21,589 nt of DNA, taken from assembly GCA_964460075.1 (NCBI GenBank), contig CAYWPC010000032.1:1-21589 (forward strand). The letters are read 5' to 3'. Below the pieces are notes generated by a model. It ran no database searches, was not told where the DNA came from, and worked only from the letters and a program-made list of their open reading frames with translations. Positions 7,808 through 15,113 of this stretch are shown here, one piece after another. Within the stretch, counting starts at the first letter, position 1, and each line of letters opens with the position of its first letter. The stretch is from JAMBLL01 sp964460075. GTDB lineage: Bacteria > Actinomycetota > Acidimicrobiia > Spongiisociales > UBA5794. Position numbers and translations under genes: made by a program.

Positions 7808-9675
7808 TTGGAGCCCTCCGAGTCGAGGAGTTCGTGGATCTTCGTCTCGATCTCCCTTGCGCGCATCGGCTGCCCGAGCACCCGGTTGTACGAGATCGTC
7901 TCGATGAGGTATTCGGCCCGGATGATCCGCGCCAACTGCCCCAGGTTGATCTCGGGGATCAGCACCTTGTCGAAACGTTTGAGCACTTCTCCAAGGTTCT
8001 TCGGGAGCGGGTTGATGTATCGAAGGTGAATCTGGGACACGGAGCGGCCAGACTTCTCAACCCGGTTGACCGCTGTGCGGATCGCACCGTAGGTGGAGCC
8101 CCATCCGAGTACGACGAGGTCGGTACCTTCGCCGTGCACATGGACGTCGGGTATCGACGCAGCCAGCGCCTCGATCTTCTTGGCCCTTGTCAGGGTCATG
8201 ACCTCGTGGTTGTTCGGATCGTACGACACGTTGCCGGTCGAGGAGTCTTTCTCCAACCCTCCGAGCCTGTGTTCGAGGCCATGCTGGCCTGGGATCGCCC
8301 ACGGTCGTGCCATAGTCTCGGGGTCTCTGTCGTATGGCAGGAACGCCTCGCCCTCCGCGATACTTGCGAACGGTCTCGAGATGTCAGGGAGAGCGTCGAC
8401 GTCTGGGAGCCTCCACGGCTCCGACGAGGTGGCGATGTACCCGTCCGTGAGCAGGATGACCGGTGTCATGTACGTGATGGCGATCCGTGCCGCTTCGAAT
8501 GCTGCGTCGAAGGCGTCCGATGGCGCCGACGTCGACACGATCGGGAGCGGCGACTCTCCGTGCCGCCCGTACATTGCAAACAGCAGGTCCGACTGTTCCA
8601 CCTTCGTCGGCAGACCCGTCGATGGCCCCCCGCGCTGCACATCGACGACAACCAAGGGGAGTTCCATCATGAGTGCGAGCGACAAGATCTCGGACTTGAG
8701 CGCAAGGCCAGGACCGGATGTCGTCGTCACAGCGAGGCGGCCGGCGAACGCCGCACCGAGCGCAGATCCGATGCCTGCGATCTCGTCCTCCGCCTGGAAG
8801 GACTTCACGCCGAAGTTCTTGTTTCTTGCGAGTTCCTCAAGGATGGTCGTCGCGGGCGTAATGGGGTACGAGCCTATGTACAGAGGGAGATTCGCGTGCT
8901 GCGCCGCGGCAAGCAAACCCCAGGCGGTCGCGACGTTCCCCACGACGTTGGTGTACTCACCAGGCGGGAGCGGCGCAGGCTGGATCTGGAAGGTGTGGTG
9001 ATACGCCTCGGTTGTGATCCCGAAGTTGTACCCGGCCTTGAGCGCCATGATGTTGGCGTTCCCAACAGGGGTGTCGGCCCCGAACTTGCTGTGCACCCAG
9101 TCGACGACGGGATCGATCGGCCTCGTGTAGATCCACGACATCAATCCGAGGGCGAAAAAGTTCTTCGATCGCAGCGTTGCGCGACCCTTTATGCCCGAGT
9201 CGACGACCGCTTCCTTCGTGAGGTCCTCCATCGGGGCTGTGAGCACCTGATATCCCTTGAGCGAGCCGTCTTCTAGTGGGTTGGTGTCATAGCCTGCCTT
9301 GGCGAGGTTGCGTTCGTCGAACGCGTCGGTGTTGATGAGGAGCAGGCCACCGTCCACGAGGTCGTGGAGATTGGCCTTGAGAGCGGCCGGATTCATCGCC
9401 ACAAGGCAGTCGGGATTGTCGCCTGGTGTGAGGATGTCCCAGTCGGCGATGTGGACCTGGAAGGACGACACACCGCCGATGGTTCCTTGGGGGGCGCGAA
9501 TCTCTGCGGGGAAGTTCGGCAGCGTCGAGAGGTCGTTCCCGAACAGCGCCGATGAGGCGGTGAACTGGGTTCCTGCTAGCTGCATGCCGTCACCGGAATC
9601 TCCGGCAAAGCGTATGACCACATCGTCGATCTGCTCTGGTGCAGGCCGTGAATCGGTCAGGCTCTCATTGGACAC
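7804..9675 (-). CDS. korA: 2-oxoacid:ferredoxin oxidoreductase, fused gamma-alpha subunit
   Basis: The frame is open to 9762, but GTG at 9675 has AGGAG eight bases upstream and places the conserved domain just after a short leader, giving 623 residues. The N-terminal gamma domain starts with R-F-A-G-D-S-G-D-G-M (22-31) and runs to about 200. The alpha domain follows with Y-P-I-T-P-A-T-T-I (270-278), F-Q-A-E-D-E-I-A-G (293-301) and T-T-S-G-P-G-L (318-324). A distal segment has R-Y-I-N-P-L-P-K-N-L and P-E-I-N-L-G-Q-L, typical of KorA. The gamma-alpha fusion is the standard two-subunit arrangement. It heads a korA-korB transcription unit. About 170 non-coding bases separate it from the upstream amidase stop, so it probably has its own promoter. 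Confidence 0.94.
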
Positions 9676-9683
9676 GTGAGTGG

Positions 9684-9688
9684 CTCCT
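9684..9688 (-). promoter_or_regulatory. Ribosome binding site that decides the korA start
   Basis: The minus strand reads AGGAG here, eight bases before GTG at 9675-9673. No comparable site precedes the more upstream in-frame start at 9762, and the extra 29 residues there do not look like part of the family. The shorter start is therefore preferred. Confidence 0.6.
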
Positions 9689-9845
9689 GCTCTGGTTTGG
9701 TTCGTCGCCAAACTTGGTGTGGAAACGATGGTCGGGTTTGTATCCCTCGACCCGTACAGCATATTGCGTACAAGGCGGCAAGGTACCGATTCATCTGGTG
9801 TAATTGCTCTCGCGGCCTATGGAAAATCTGGCATTCAGGCTGCGT
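9689..9845 (-). promoter_or_regulatory. korA upstream region with an interrupted inverted repeat
   Basis: This non-coding stretch between the amidase stop and the korA leader is the likely site of the korAB promoter. It contains GTAC-A-GCA-TAT-TGC-GTAC at 9754-9771, a 7-base inverted repeat with one bulged base. It could be an operator or part of a leader hairpin. On the minus strand TTGCCG, a 17-base spacer and TGTACG lie in promoter-like spacing, but the -10 match is poor. Confidence 0.35.
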
Positions 9846-11234
9846 TTACGAGAAGTGCAGCGGCGGCGGATCGAAACCGACGATGCCTGTGCTTTCCATC
9901 CACTGGGCAATGGCGAGAAGGTGGCCCTCTGACCATGCCGCTCCGATGAGTTGCACACTCACAGGTGGAGCGCCGCTGCCAAGGATCGGCATCGCAAGAG
10001 ATGGCACTCCGACGGCGTTCACCGGGGCCGTGAAACTCGCAAGGGGCACACGGTGGAACACGGCTGTGCCGTCGATATCGACATCGTCGACGCCTATCAG
10101 TTTCGCCTGAACTCCCACGGTCGGTGCGATCAGGGCCGAGTAGCCCTCCGTGTGGAGCCGTGCAACGGTTGCCTGGGCCCGACGAATCCACCGTTGCGCC
10201 GTGACCATGTCGCTCACCGAAACGCGTTGCGACTCGGCGAGCCGAAGCCGAACGTCGTCTCCGTAGCGTTCGGGATGCTTCTCGAAGCACTCGCCGTGCA
10301 CTTCGAGCACTTCGGCGCGCGACGCCATCGTCAGTTCGCTTATCGGTCTGAGAGACGGTTCATCGACTTCGGTCACTTCGCAGCCTGCCGACGCGCACCG
10401 ATCGAGAAATCGGGTGATTTCGTGGGCGATGTGACGTGTGTGGGGTGCCTCGAGCCACTGCATGACGACCCCGAGTCGCAACGATGCCGGATCGTCGAGT
10501 GTGCGTGGCCGCTCCACAGCCACAGGAAGCGACCACGGATCCGAGGGGTCGTCTCCCGCCATGGCGAGGTACGCCGCGGCGAGATCGTCGACTCTGCGAG
10601 CAAGCGGGCCGACTGTGTCGAATGATCCAACAAGCGGGTAGACACCGGTGAGGGGGACCCGGCCGTGGGTCACCTTCAGGCCAAAGATGCCGCACAACCC
10701 AGCAGGAACCCTGACCGATCCGCCCGTGTCTGTACCCACCGAGATCGGGACGACACCCGATGCGACCGCAGCGGCAGAGCCGCCGGACGAACCGCCTGTG
10801 GAGCTGTCGAGATCCCACGGATTGCGGACGGGGCCGAACCAGGGATTCTCAGACGTGAAGCCGAACGCGAACTCGTGGAGGCTCGTCCGCCCGATAATCA
10901 CGGCACCTGCAGCACCGAGCCTTCGCACAACAGTGGCCGAATGTGCCGGTGTTGGGGCAGGGAATGCTGCGCCGCGGGTGTTCGGAAGTCCAGCCTGGTC
11001 GATGAGATCCTTGAGCCCTACGGGCACGCCCGCAAGGGGACCGGGATCCTTGCCCTGCTCGACGAGTGCGTCGATGGCCTCGGCACGCGCCATGGCGCCT
11101 TCGTGGTCGATGAGCGTAAAGGCGTTCAGATCGGGTTGGGACCGTTCGGCGGCTTCGATGGCCTCCTGGACGATGCTGGCTGCGCGAACCCTTCCTGTGC
11201 GTACCTGCGAGCCGATCTCGACCGCTGATCGCAC
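9846..11234 (-). CDS. Amidase signature family hydrolase
   Basis: This 462-residue protein has the complete amidase-signature core. The Ser-cisSer-Lys triad can be read as K75 in G-L-K-D-L, S149 in T-G-G-S-S-G-G-S-A and S173 in D-T-G-G-S-V-R-V-P-A. The 24-residue spacing between the two serines fits the family. Residues 65-180 also show L-A-G-V-P-V-G-L-K-D and H-E-F-A-F-G. It resembles GatA but stands without gatB or gatC, so a stand-alone amidase or allophanate-hydrolase-like enzyme is more likely than tRNA amidotransferase. The substrate is unknown. The GTG start lies 5 bases after the DUF3048 stop and a GGGAG ribosome binding site sits inside the end of that gene, indicating coupling. It is the last gene of the minus-strand run that begins at the sodX-like gene. 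Confidence 0.9.
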   Translation of the reverse strand: MRSAVEIGSQVRTGRVRAASIVQEAIEAAERSQPDLNAFTLIDHEGAMARAEAIDALVEQGKDPGPLAGVPVGLKDLIDQAGLPNTRGAAFPAPTPAHSATVVRRLGAAGAVIIGRTSLHEFAFGFTSENPWFGPVRNPWDLDSSTGGSSGGSAAAVASGVVPISVGTDTGGSVRVPAGLCGIFGLKVTHGRVPLTGVYPLVGSFDTVGPLARRVDDLAAAYLAMAGDDPSDPWSLPVAVERPRTLDDPASLRLGVVMQWLEAPHTRHIAHEITRFLDRCASAGCEVTEVDEPSLRPISELTMASRAEVLEVHGECFEKHPERYGDDVRLRLAESQRVSVSDMVTAQRWIRRAQATVARLHTEGYSALIAPTVGVQAKLIGVDDVDIDGTAVFHRVPLASFTAPVNAVGVPSLAMPILGSGAPPVSVQLIGAAWSEGHLLAIAQWMESTGIVGFDPPPLHFS

Positions 11235-11239
11235 CGCAT

Positions 11240-12331
11240 CTACTCCCAGGTGACCGGACGTGTGTCGGGTACGATCGAGATCCAGAGCCTGCTCGGTGGG
11301 AGAACGATCTCGTCACCAGCCGGTGTCGAGAGGTAGAACGGGTCCGACTTCGAGCCGCGTTCCCACGTTCCCTTCACGACCACCCCGCCGGTGAACACGA
11401 ACGCCTCGCCCTTGCCGACGGTGTCCATTGCGGGAACCGACGAGCCCTTGCCTGCAGGATCGGCGGCGATGTACTTGCGTGCCTTGAGCACAACGATCGT
11501 CTCGAATGCGACACGACCTCGCTCACCGTCCCTGTTGACCCATTCGTGAGGCTTGTCGCCGTTGGAACGGAGATACTTCTCTCCGTCGAACTCCCATCGA
11601 GCAGGAGGTGCGTCCGAGAATTCGATTGTGACACGCGTCGCTATTTCGACGCCTGGCGTTGGTTCCCCGAAAGCAAAGAGGTTTCCAGGGTTCTCATCGT
11701 CCCAGCCCTTGGTGTCTGCACGGTCACGGATGGCAAACGTGTTCGTGTACAGGTTCTGGGGTGCCGAACGATGCGACACTCGGTAGGTCGTGACACCGTT
11801 GTCGTACAGGACGCGGATTCCCTCCGCCTTCAGGACTTTCTGCACCCACGACTGGGCGCCTGAGATCTGGAAGACAGGATCGATCGCCTTCAACACCGCT
11901 GCATCGGTCGGCCGCCCCGATCGGTTCGGCCCTACATAGTCGAGATCCGACTGGTGGAACAACGCGATGAAACGAGTCACGCCACCTTCGACCAGGATCT
12001 CGTAGACGACGTCTGCGACCTCGAGGCCCGACTGTGGCCGCGCCTTTGGATGGTTGTCGATCTTGACGGCCACGACCCGTCGATCGATGAGTGCCTCATC
12101 GGCAGGAAGGCCGTTGATCGCGTCCGACACCTCGACTTGTGGAACGGTCGTGGTGGTCGTCGTAGGAGCGACGGTGGTGGACGTTGTTGATGTTTCAGCG
12201 ACCTTGGCGATCGTGGTCACCGGCGCGAGTGTTGTTGCGGGTTCGGCAGTGTTGTCGCTCGAGGAGCATGCTGATGCAATGATCGCCAGCGCGGCAAGAA
12301 CGCCGAAGAGCCTGAGGGATGAACGAAGCAT
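11240..12331 (-). CDS. DUF3048-domain lipoprotein (YerB-like)
   Basis: The 363-residue product begins with a lipoprotein signal peptide: basic start, hydrophobic 8-19, lipobox A-S-A-C with lipidated C22. A low-complexity Thr-rich linker (about 33-66) follows, then a DUF3048 domain. The domain shows V-K-I-D-N-H-P-K-A-R-P-Q-S-G-L, A-D-V-V-Y-E-I-L-V-E-G-G-V-T-R-F and F-Q-I-S-G-A-Q-S, which are diagnostic of the family. It is predicted to sit on the outer face of the membrane; DUF3048 proteins are widespread in Gram-positive bacteria without a settled biochemical role. The ATG starts 9 bases after the flippase stop and has no clear ribosome binding site, so it may depend on translation of the upstream gene. 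The amidase follows after 5 bases. Confidence 0.9.
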   Translation of the reverse strand: MLRSSLRLFGVLAALAIIASACSSSDNTAEPATTLAPVTTIAKVAETSTTSTTVAPTTTTTTVPQVEVSDAINGLPADEALIDRRVVAVKIDNHPKARPQSGLEVADVVYEILVEGGVTRFIALFHQSDLDYVGPNRSGRPTDAAVLKAIDPVFQISGAQSWVQKVLKAEGIRVLYDNGVTTYRVSHRSAPQNLYTNTFAIRDRADTKGWDDENPGNLFAFGEPTPGVEIATRVTIEFSDAPPARWEFDGEKYLRSNGDKPHEWVNRDGERGRVAFETIVVLKARKYIAADPAGKGSSVPAMDTVGKGEAFVFTGGVVVKGTWERGSKSDPFYLSTPAGDEIVLPPSRLWISIVPDTRPVTWE

Positions 12332-12340
12332 GCCGAAAGC

Positions 12341-13606
12341 TTACAAGCCACCATTCTCAACCTTGTGTCGCGCGATCCTCACGTTACGGGTGAGAACAAG
12401 CCCAAGCATCCCAAGGCCTGTGCCTTCCCCGGCCGCGAAGGCGAGTGCGACTCGGCTGATCGGCTCAATGTCGGTAAACACGAGGACCGCGAGTGCAGCG
12501 GCGAGTCCTGCGGCCCACCCAGCAGCGAGGCGCCTCCCCAACGCTGCGGCCGAATACACCTGGGTCACGAACAGGGCACCGAGGCCAAGGCCGACGCCTG
12601 CACCGCCGAGAATCGCCGCCATGAGTGGAGGTGAGAAACTCTCGCCGTAGATCGTCTCGATGATGGGCTTGAGCAGTATCCCCGATCCCGCAGCGGCAGC
12701 AGCGGAGGTGACGAGGGCGCCGCCGGTGATGCGCCGTGCCCACATCCACAGCTGGTTCGGGTCCTGGCCGTGCGCGAGCTCTGTGAAGTCCGGCAGCACG
12801 CGGGCAACGAGGTTGTACGCAGATGTGACAGGGCCTCGAAGCAGGGCGAACGTGGTGAAGAAGATGCTCACAGCCGCTGCTGTTCCTCCGGCGTAGCTGA
12901 CAGCGATTGGACCCCCGGCAATGATGATCTGACTCGCAGCTGTAGCGACGATGAGCCATACGAGGAAGCTCCCAGGCTGAGCGTCGATCAGATGGTGATC
13001 TTGCGGTTCCCTTGGCGCATTGAAAGGCATAGCGAGCATCGTCGCAAGTGGAGCGAGGGCCATGATGATGGCAAATGACAGGGCGCCGCCACCGGCAAGG
13101 GCCACGGCGACGCCTCCTGCGAGGAGTGCCGCTGCTTCGAGTCCTATCGTTGCTCCGTATCCGGCAAACCGTCGATGGCCTGCAAGCGTGCCACGGCCGA
13201 TGGCCATGACAGAGCGGGTGACAACGATCAGTGCCGTGACCGCGATGTACGACGCTGACCCCTGGTAGAAGCGCTCGAGCGTTGCTGCTGTGAACACGAC
13301 ACCGATGACAAGGGCAAGGGAGAACGCGATCAGCATGTCGCGCCGTACCTTGGCGATCTGTGACGGTGAACGGGTGACGACGAGCGCCCGAGTGAGGTGC
13401 TGCTCTGCGGGCAGTTGGAGCACGGTGTAGAGCAGGAACATCACGGTCCACAGGACGGCGACCGGTGCGAACCTGTGCGGTCCGAGCGTTCTGCTCGCTA
13501 ATGCCTGAAAGCCGAGTACAGCAAGGGCGCCGAACACGGTCGCTGCGACGATGACACCTGTGCCCCTGTTGTCGCGTCGACGCTCCTCTGTGGGCCTGTT
13601 GTGCAT
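12341..13606 (-). CDS. Polytopic membrane protein, oligosaccharide-flippase-like
   Basis: The chosen ATG gives 421 residues; the frame extends further upstream but there it overlaps the sodX-like gene and loses coding character. The protein is almost entirely hydrophobic, with about 12 predicted helices. The first two are at about 17-35 and 46-63 with an L-G-P-H-R-F-A segment between them, an arrangement seen in Wzx/MATE-like polysaccharide exporters (MOP superfamily). A charged A-R-V-L-P-D-F-T-E segment in the second half also fits the superfamily. Role by resemblance: moving a lipid-linked glycan across the membrane. No residue-level motif proves this and an unrelated transporter is possible. 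It starts 46 bases after the sodX-like stop on the same strand. Confidence 0.75.
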   Translation of the reverse strand: MHNRPTEERRRDNRGTGVIVAATVFGALAVLGFQALASRTLGPHRFAPVAVLWTVMFLLYTVLQLPAEQHLTRALVVTRSPSQIAKVRRDMLIAFSLALVIGVVFTAATLERFYQGSASYIAVTALIVVTRSVMAIGRGTLAGHRRFAGYGATIGLEAAALLAGGVAVALAGGGALSFAIIMALAPLATMLAMPFNAPREPQDHHLIDAQPGSFLVWLIVATAASQIIIAGGPIAVSYAGGTAAAVSIFFTTFALLRGPVTSAYNLVARVLPDFTELAHGQDPNQLWMWARRITGGALVTSAAAAAGSGILLKPIIETIYGESFSPPLMAAILGGAGVGLGLGALFVTQVYSAAALGRRLAAGWAAGLAAALAVLVFTDIEPISRVALAFAAGEGTGLGMLGLVLTRNVRIARHKVENGGL

Positions 13607-13652
13607 GCGGCAACCGTAGTCAGGCTTGACAGCATCGCCGCTGCGCTCGATG

Positions 13653-14144
13653 TCAGGACACCTGCCCGATCCGGTCTCGTGGCCAGTAGCGGGCGACGAC
13701 CTGCCACCCGATGCCTTCGACGGGTGTGGTCCCGATCGTTCGACCATCTGAGCGCGAGACGCCGCGGTTGTCTCCGAGCACCCATACGTGTCTGTCTGGT
13801 ACGTGCCATTCACCGTCTGGCGCAGTCACGCCCTGTGCCCAGCGGTCCGCGAGGATCGCCCCGTTGACGCTGATCCTTCCATTGATGATCGCGATGTGCT
13901 CTCCTTGAGTCCCGATAACCCGCTTCGTGAGGTTCATGCCCGAGCCGCCCGGGTCTCTGAATACAACGATGTCTCCTCGTTCCGGGAGACCGGTTCTGCG
14001 TCGTGCGATCACCCAATCTCCTGGCTCGAGCGTGGGGGCCATCGACGCTTCCTTGATTTCGAAGCGTCTCGTGACGCCGCGCATGGCAGCGACCGCGGCG
14101 AGCGCTACGGCTGCGGTTCCTGCGATGATTCCGCGTTTCGACAC
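13653..14144 (-). CDS. sodX: S26-family signal-peptidase-like protease, probable nickel superoxide dismutase maturation protease
   Basis: GTG at 14144 has a strong AGGAGGG just upstream, giving 163 residues; an in-frame start at 14225 lacks this support. An N-terminal helix (about 5-22) anchors the protein. The S26 serine-lysine dyad is visible as S34 in E-A-S-M-A-P-T-L and K74 in N-L-T-K-R-V-I-G. The later conserved box V-L-G-D-N-R-G-V-S-R-S-D-G-R (122-135) is also present. It lies divergently from sodN with 95 bases between starts. In known systems the neighbouring S26 protease removes the NiSOD leader to expose the N-terminal nickel-binding His, so this is inferred to be SodX. General type I signal peptidase (lepB) is the alternative; the small size and the neighbour favour SodX. 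Confidence 0.85.
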   Translation of the reverse strand: MSKRGIIAGTAAVALAAVAAMRGVTRRFEIKEASMAPTLEPGDWVIARRRTGLPERGDIVVFRDPGGSGMNLTKRVIGTQGEHIAIINGRISVNGAILADRWAQGVTAPDGEWHVPDRHVWVLGDNRGVSRSDGRTIGTTPVEGIGWQVVARYWPRDRIGQVS

Positions 14145-14239
14145 GATCCCTCCTGTTCCAACCAATCCGACATTGCTTCGTACATCTCGGTTACAACGAT
14201 CGGTAGGGTGGACCGTGCAGTTCAACCACGGAGGACACT
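14145..14239. promoter_or_regulatory. Divergent sodX-sodN intergenic region with both ribosome binding sites
   Basis: These 95 bases must hold promoters for both genes. Minus-strand AGGAGGG (plus 14148-14154) serves the sodX-like GTG, and plus-strand GGAGGA (14230-14235) serves sodN GTG four bases later. Both sites fix the chosen starts. A plus-strand TTGCTT (14173-14178) is a possible -35, but no good -10 lies at the usual distance. No palindrome resembling a known nickel-regulator box was recognised. Confidence 0.5.
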
Positions 14240-14668
14240 GTGCAATTCATCGAACGTCTGCTCGCACCCCGCCATGTAGCCCACGCCCACTGCGACCTGT
14301 TCTGCGGTGTGTACGACCCAGCCCAGGCGAGAATCGAGGCGATGTCGTGCCTCAAGATCGCACAGAAGTACCAGGCCTCGGACGACGACGCGTTTCGATC
14401 TCGCTGTATCTCCATCAAGGAGGAGCGCGCCGAGCTCGCGAAGCACCATCTCATGGTTCTGTGGGCCGACTTCTTCAAGCCGCATCACCTCGATCAGTTC
14501 CCAGCTCTCCACGACCTGTTCTGGCGTGCGCTCAAGGCTGCGGGCGATGCTAAGAAGTCGATGGACCCGGCTGCGTCCCAGGCGTTGCTCGACGTGATCG
14601 ACGAGGTTGCCGCAGTGTTCTGGCAGACCGAAGAGTCGAAGGCAACGGGCCTGTACCCGCCCGCCTGA
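14240..14668 (+). CDS. sodN: Nickel-containing superoxide dismutase
   Basis: This 142-residue protein converts superoxide to oxygen and hydrogen peroxide. A 16-residue leader ending R-H-V-A-H-A precedes the nickel hook H-C-D-L-F-C-G-V-Y-D-P. After cleavage the ligands are His1, Cys2 and Cys6 of the mature chain, all present. Downstream blocks match NiSOD closely: P-A-Q-A-R-I-E-A, I-K-E-E-R-A-E-L-A-K-H-H and V-L-W-A-D-F-F-K-P. Two points are odd. Hook position 5, normally proline, is phenylalanine (codon TTC). The mature chain also has two extra cysteines, C21 and C40, that are not expected from Streptomyces NiSOD. The mature length is about 126 residues against 117 in Streptomyces, owing to a longer C-terminal tail. 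The GTG start has GGAGGA upstream. Divergent from its probable processing protease. Confidence 0.95.
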   Translation: MQFIERLLAPRHVAHAHCDLFCGVYDPAQARIEAMSCLKIAQKYQASDDDAFRSRCISIKEERAELAKHHLMVLWADFFKPHHLDQFPALHDLFWRALKAAGDAKKSMDPAASQALLDVIDEVAAVFWQTEESKATGLYPPA

Positions 14669-14681
14669 CCGTCTGGCACCT

Positions 14682-14717
14682 CTTCGGCTTCCTTCCGAGA
14701 ATGCACGAGCGCCGAAG
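14682..14717 (+). terminator. Weak stem-loop after sodN
   Basis: CTTCGGC (14682-14688) and GCCGAAG (14711-14717) form a 7-base stem with a 22-base loop, starting 14 bases after the sodN stop. No T-run follows. It could end or stabilise the sodN transcript, but the long loop makes this weak. Confidence 0.25.
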
Positions 14718-14783
14718 GAGAACGCCGCGCTCTCATACACATACTGCGTGAGAGGTAAAGCACAGAGTCTGTGAGAGGTACGG

Positions 14784-15062
14784 ATGAGCACGGTCGACTT
14801 CACGAAGGGGTACGTTCGTCGCTCAATCGATGCAGAGCTTGATGACCTGGTTCCCATCCGACAGCGGCGTCGTCGCTATCGAAGTCAAGCTGTCGGCCAC
14901 CGTCGACAAGGACGATGTCAAGCATCTCAAACGGCTGAGCGAAAGGCTCGGTCGGTCATGCAAGGATCTTGTCATCGTGACGACAGGGACCCGAAGCGTG
15001 TCGTCGGACAGACGGCGCGGCAGTGGTTCCTCTGGCACTGCTGGGTGCATGGACAGCGTATC
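14784..15062 (+). pseudogene. Remnant of a DUF4143/AAA_14-type ATPase gene, internally deleted and frameshifted
   Basis: Three pieces in three frames resemble one protein family. From ATG 14784 the first frame gives F-T-K-G-Y-V-R-R-S-I-D-A-E-L-D-D-L, which looks like the extreme N-terminus of AAA_14/DUF4143 proteins. Near 14855 it gives way, one frame over, to V-V-A-I-E-V-K-L-S-A-T-V then L-V-I-V-T-T-G-T-R, the C-terminal nuclease-like region. At 14995 an apparent extra base shifts to C-R-R-T-D-G-A-A-V-V-P-L-A-L-L-G-A, the usual end of such proteins. The ATPase core (Walker A and B and the middle of the protein, some 300 residues) is missing. Upstream, GTGAGAGGTA occurs twice about 22 bases apart just before the ATG. 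Outside the remnant, 14669-14783 and 15063-15113 hold no gene I can support. Family assignment is from memory of consensus sequences. Confidence 0.65.
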
Positions 15063-15113
15063 TGCGCCATGCGGGCACCCCTGCCATATCGGTTGCGGCT
15101 GGCTCCGACCCCG

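Noticed and set aside
9676..9762. Longer korA start
   Set aside because: No ribosome binding site and no family similarity in the extra 29 residues; GTG at 9675 is well supported.
9846..11234. Amidase considered as GatA of the tRNA amidotransferase
   Set aside because: No gatB or gatC neighbour is present, and the genes around it are envelope-related; a stand-alone amidase is the safer call.
12465..13613. A 382-codon minus-strand ORF inside the flippase-like gene
   Set aside because: Composition is typical of an off-frame translation, while the overlapping frame gives regular transmembrane helices.
14222..14857. A 211-codon minus-strand ORF opposite sodN
   Set aside because: sodN on the plus strand is certain from the nickel hook and later motifs; the antisense frame is a by-product.
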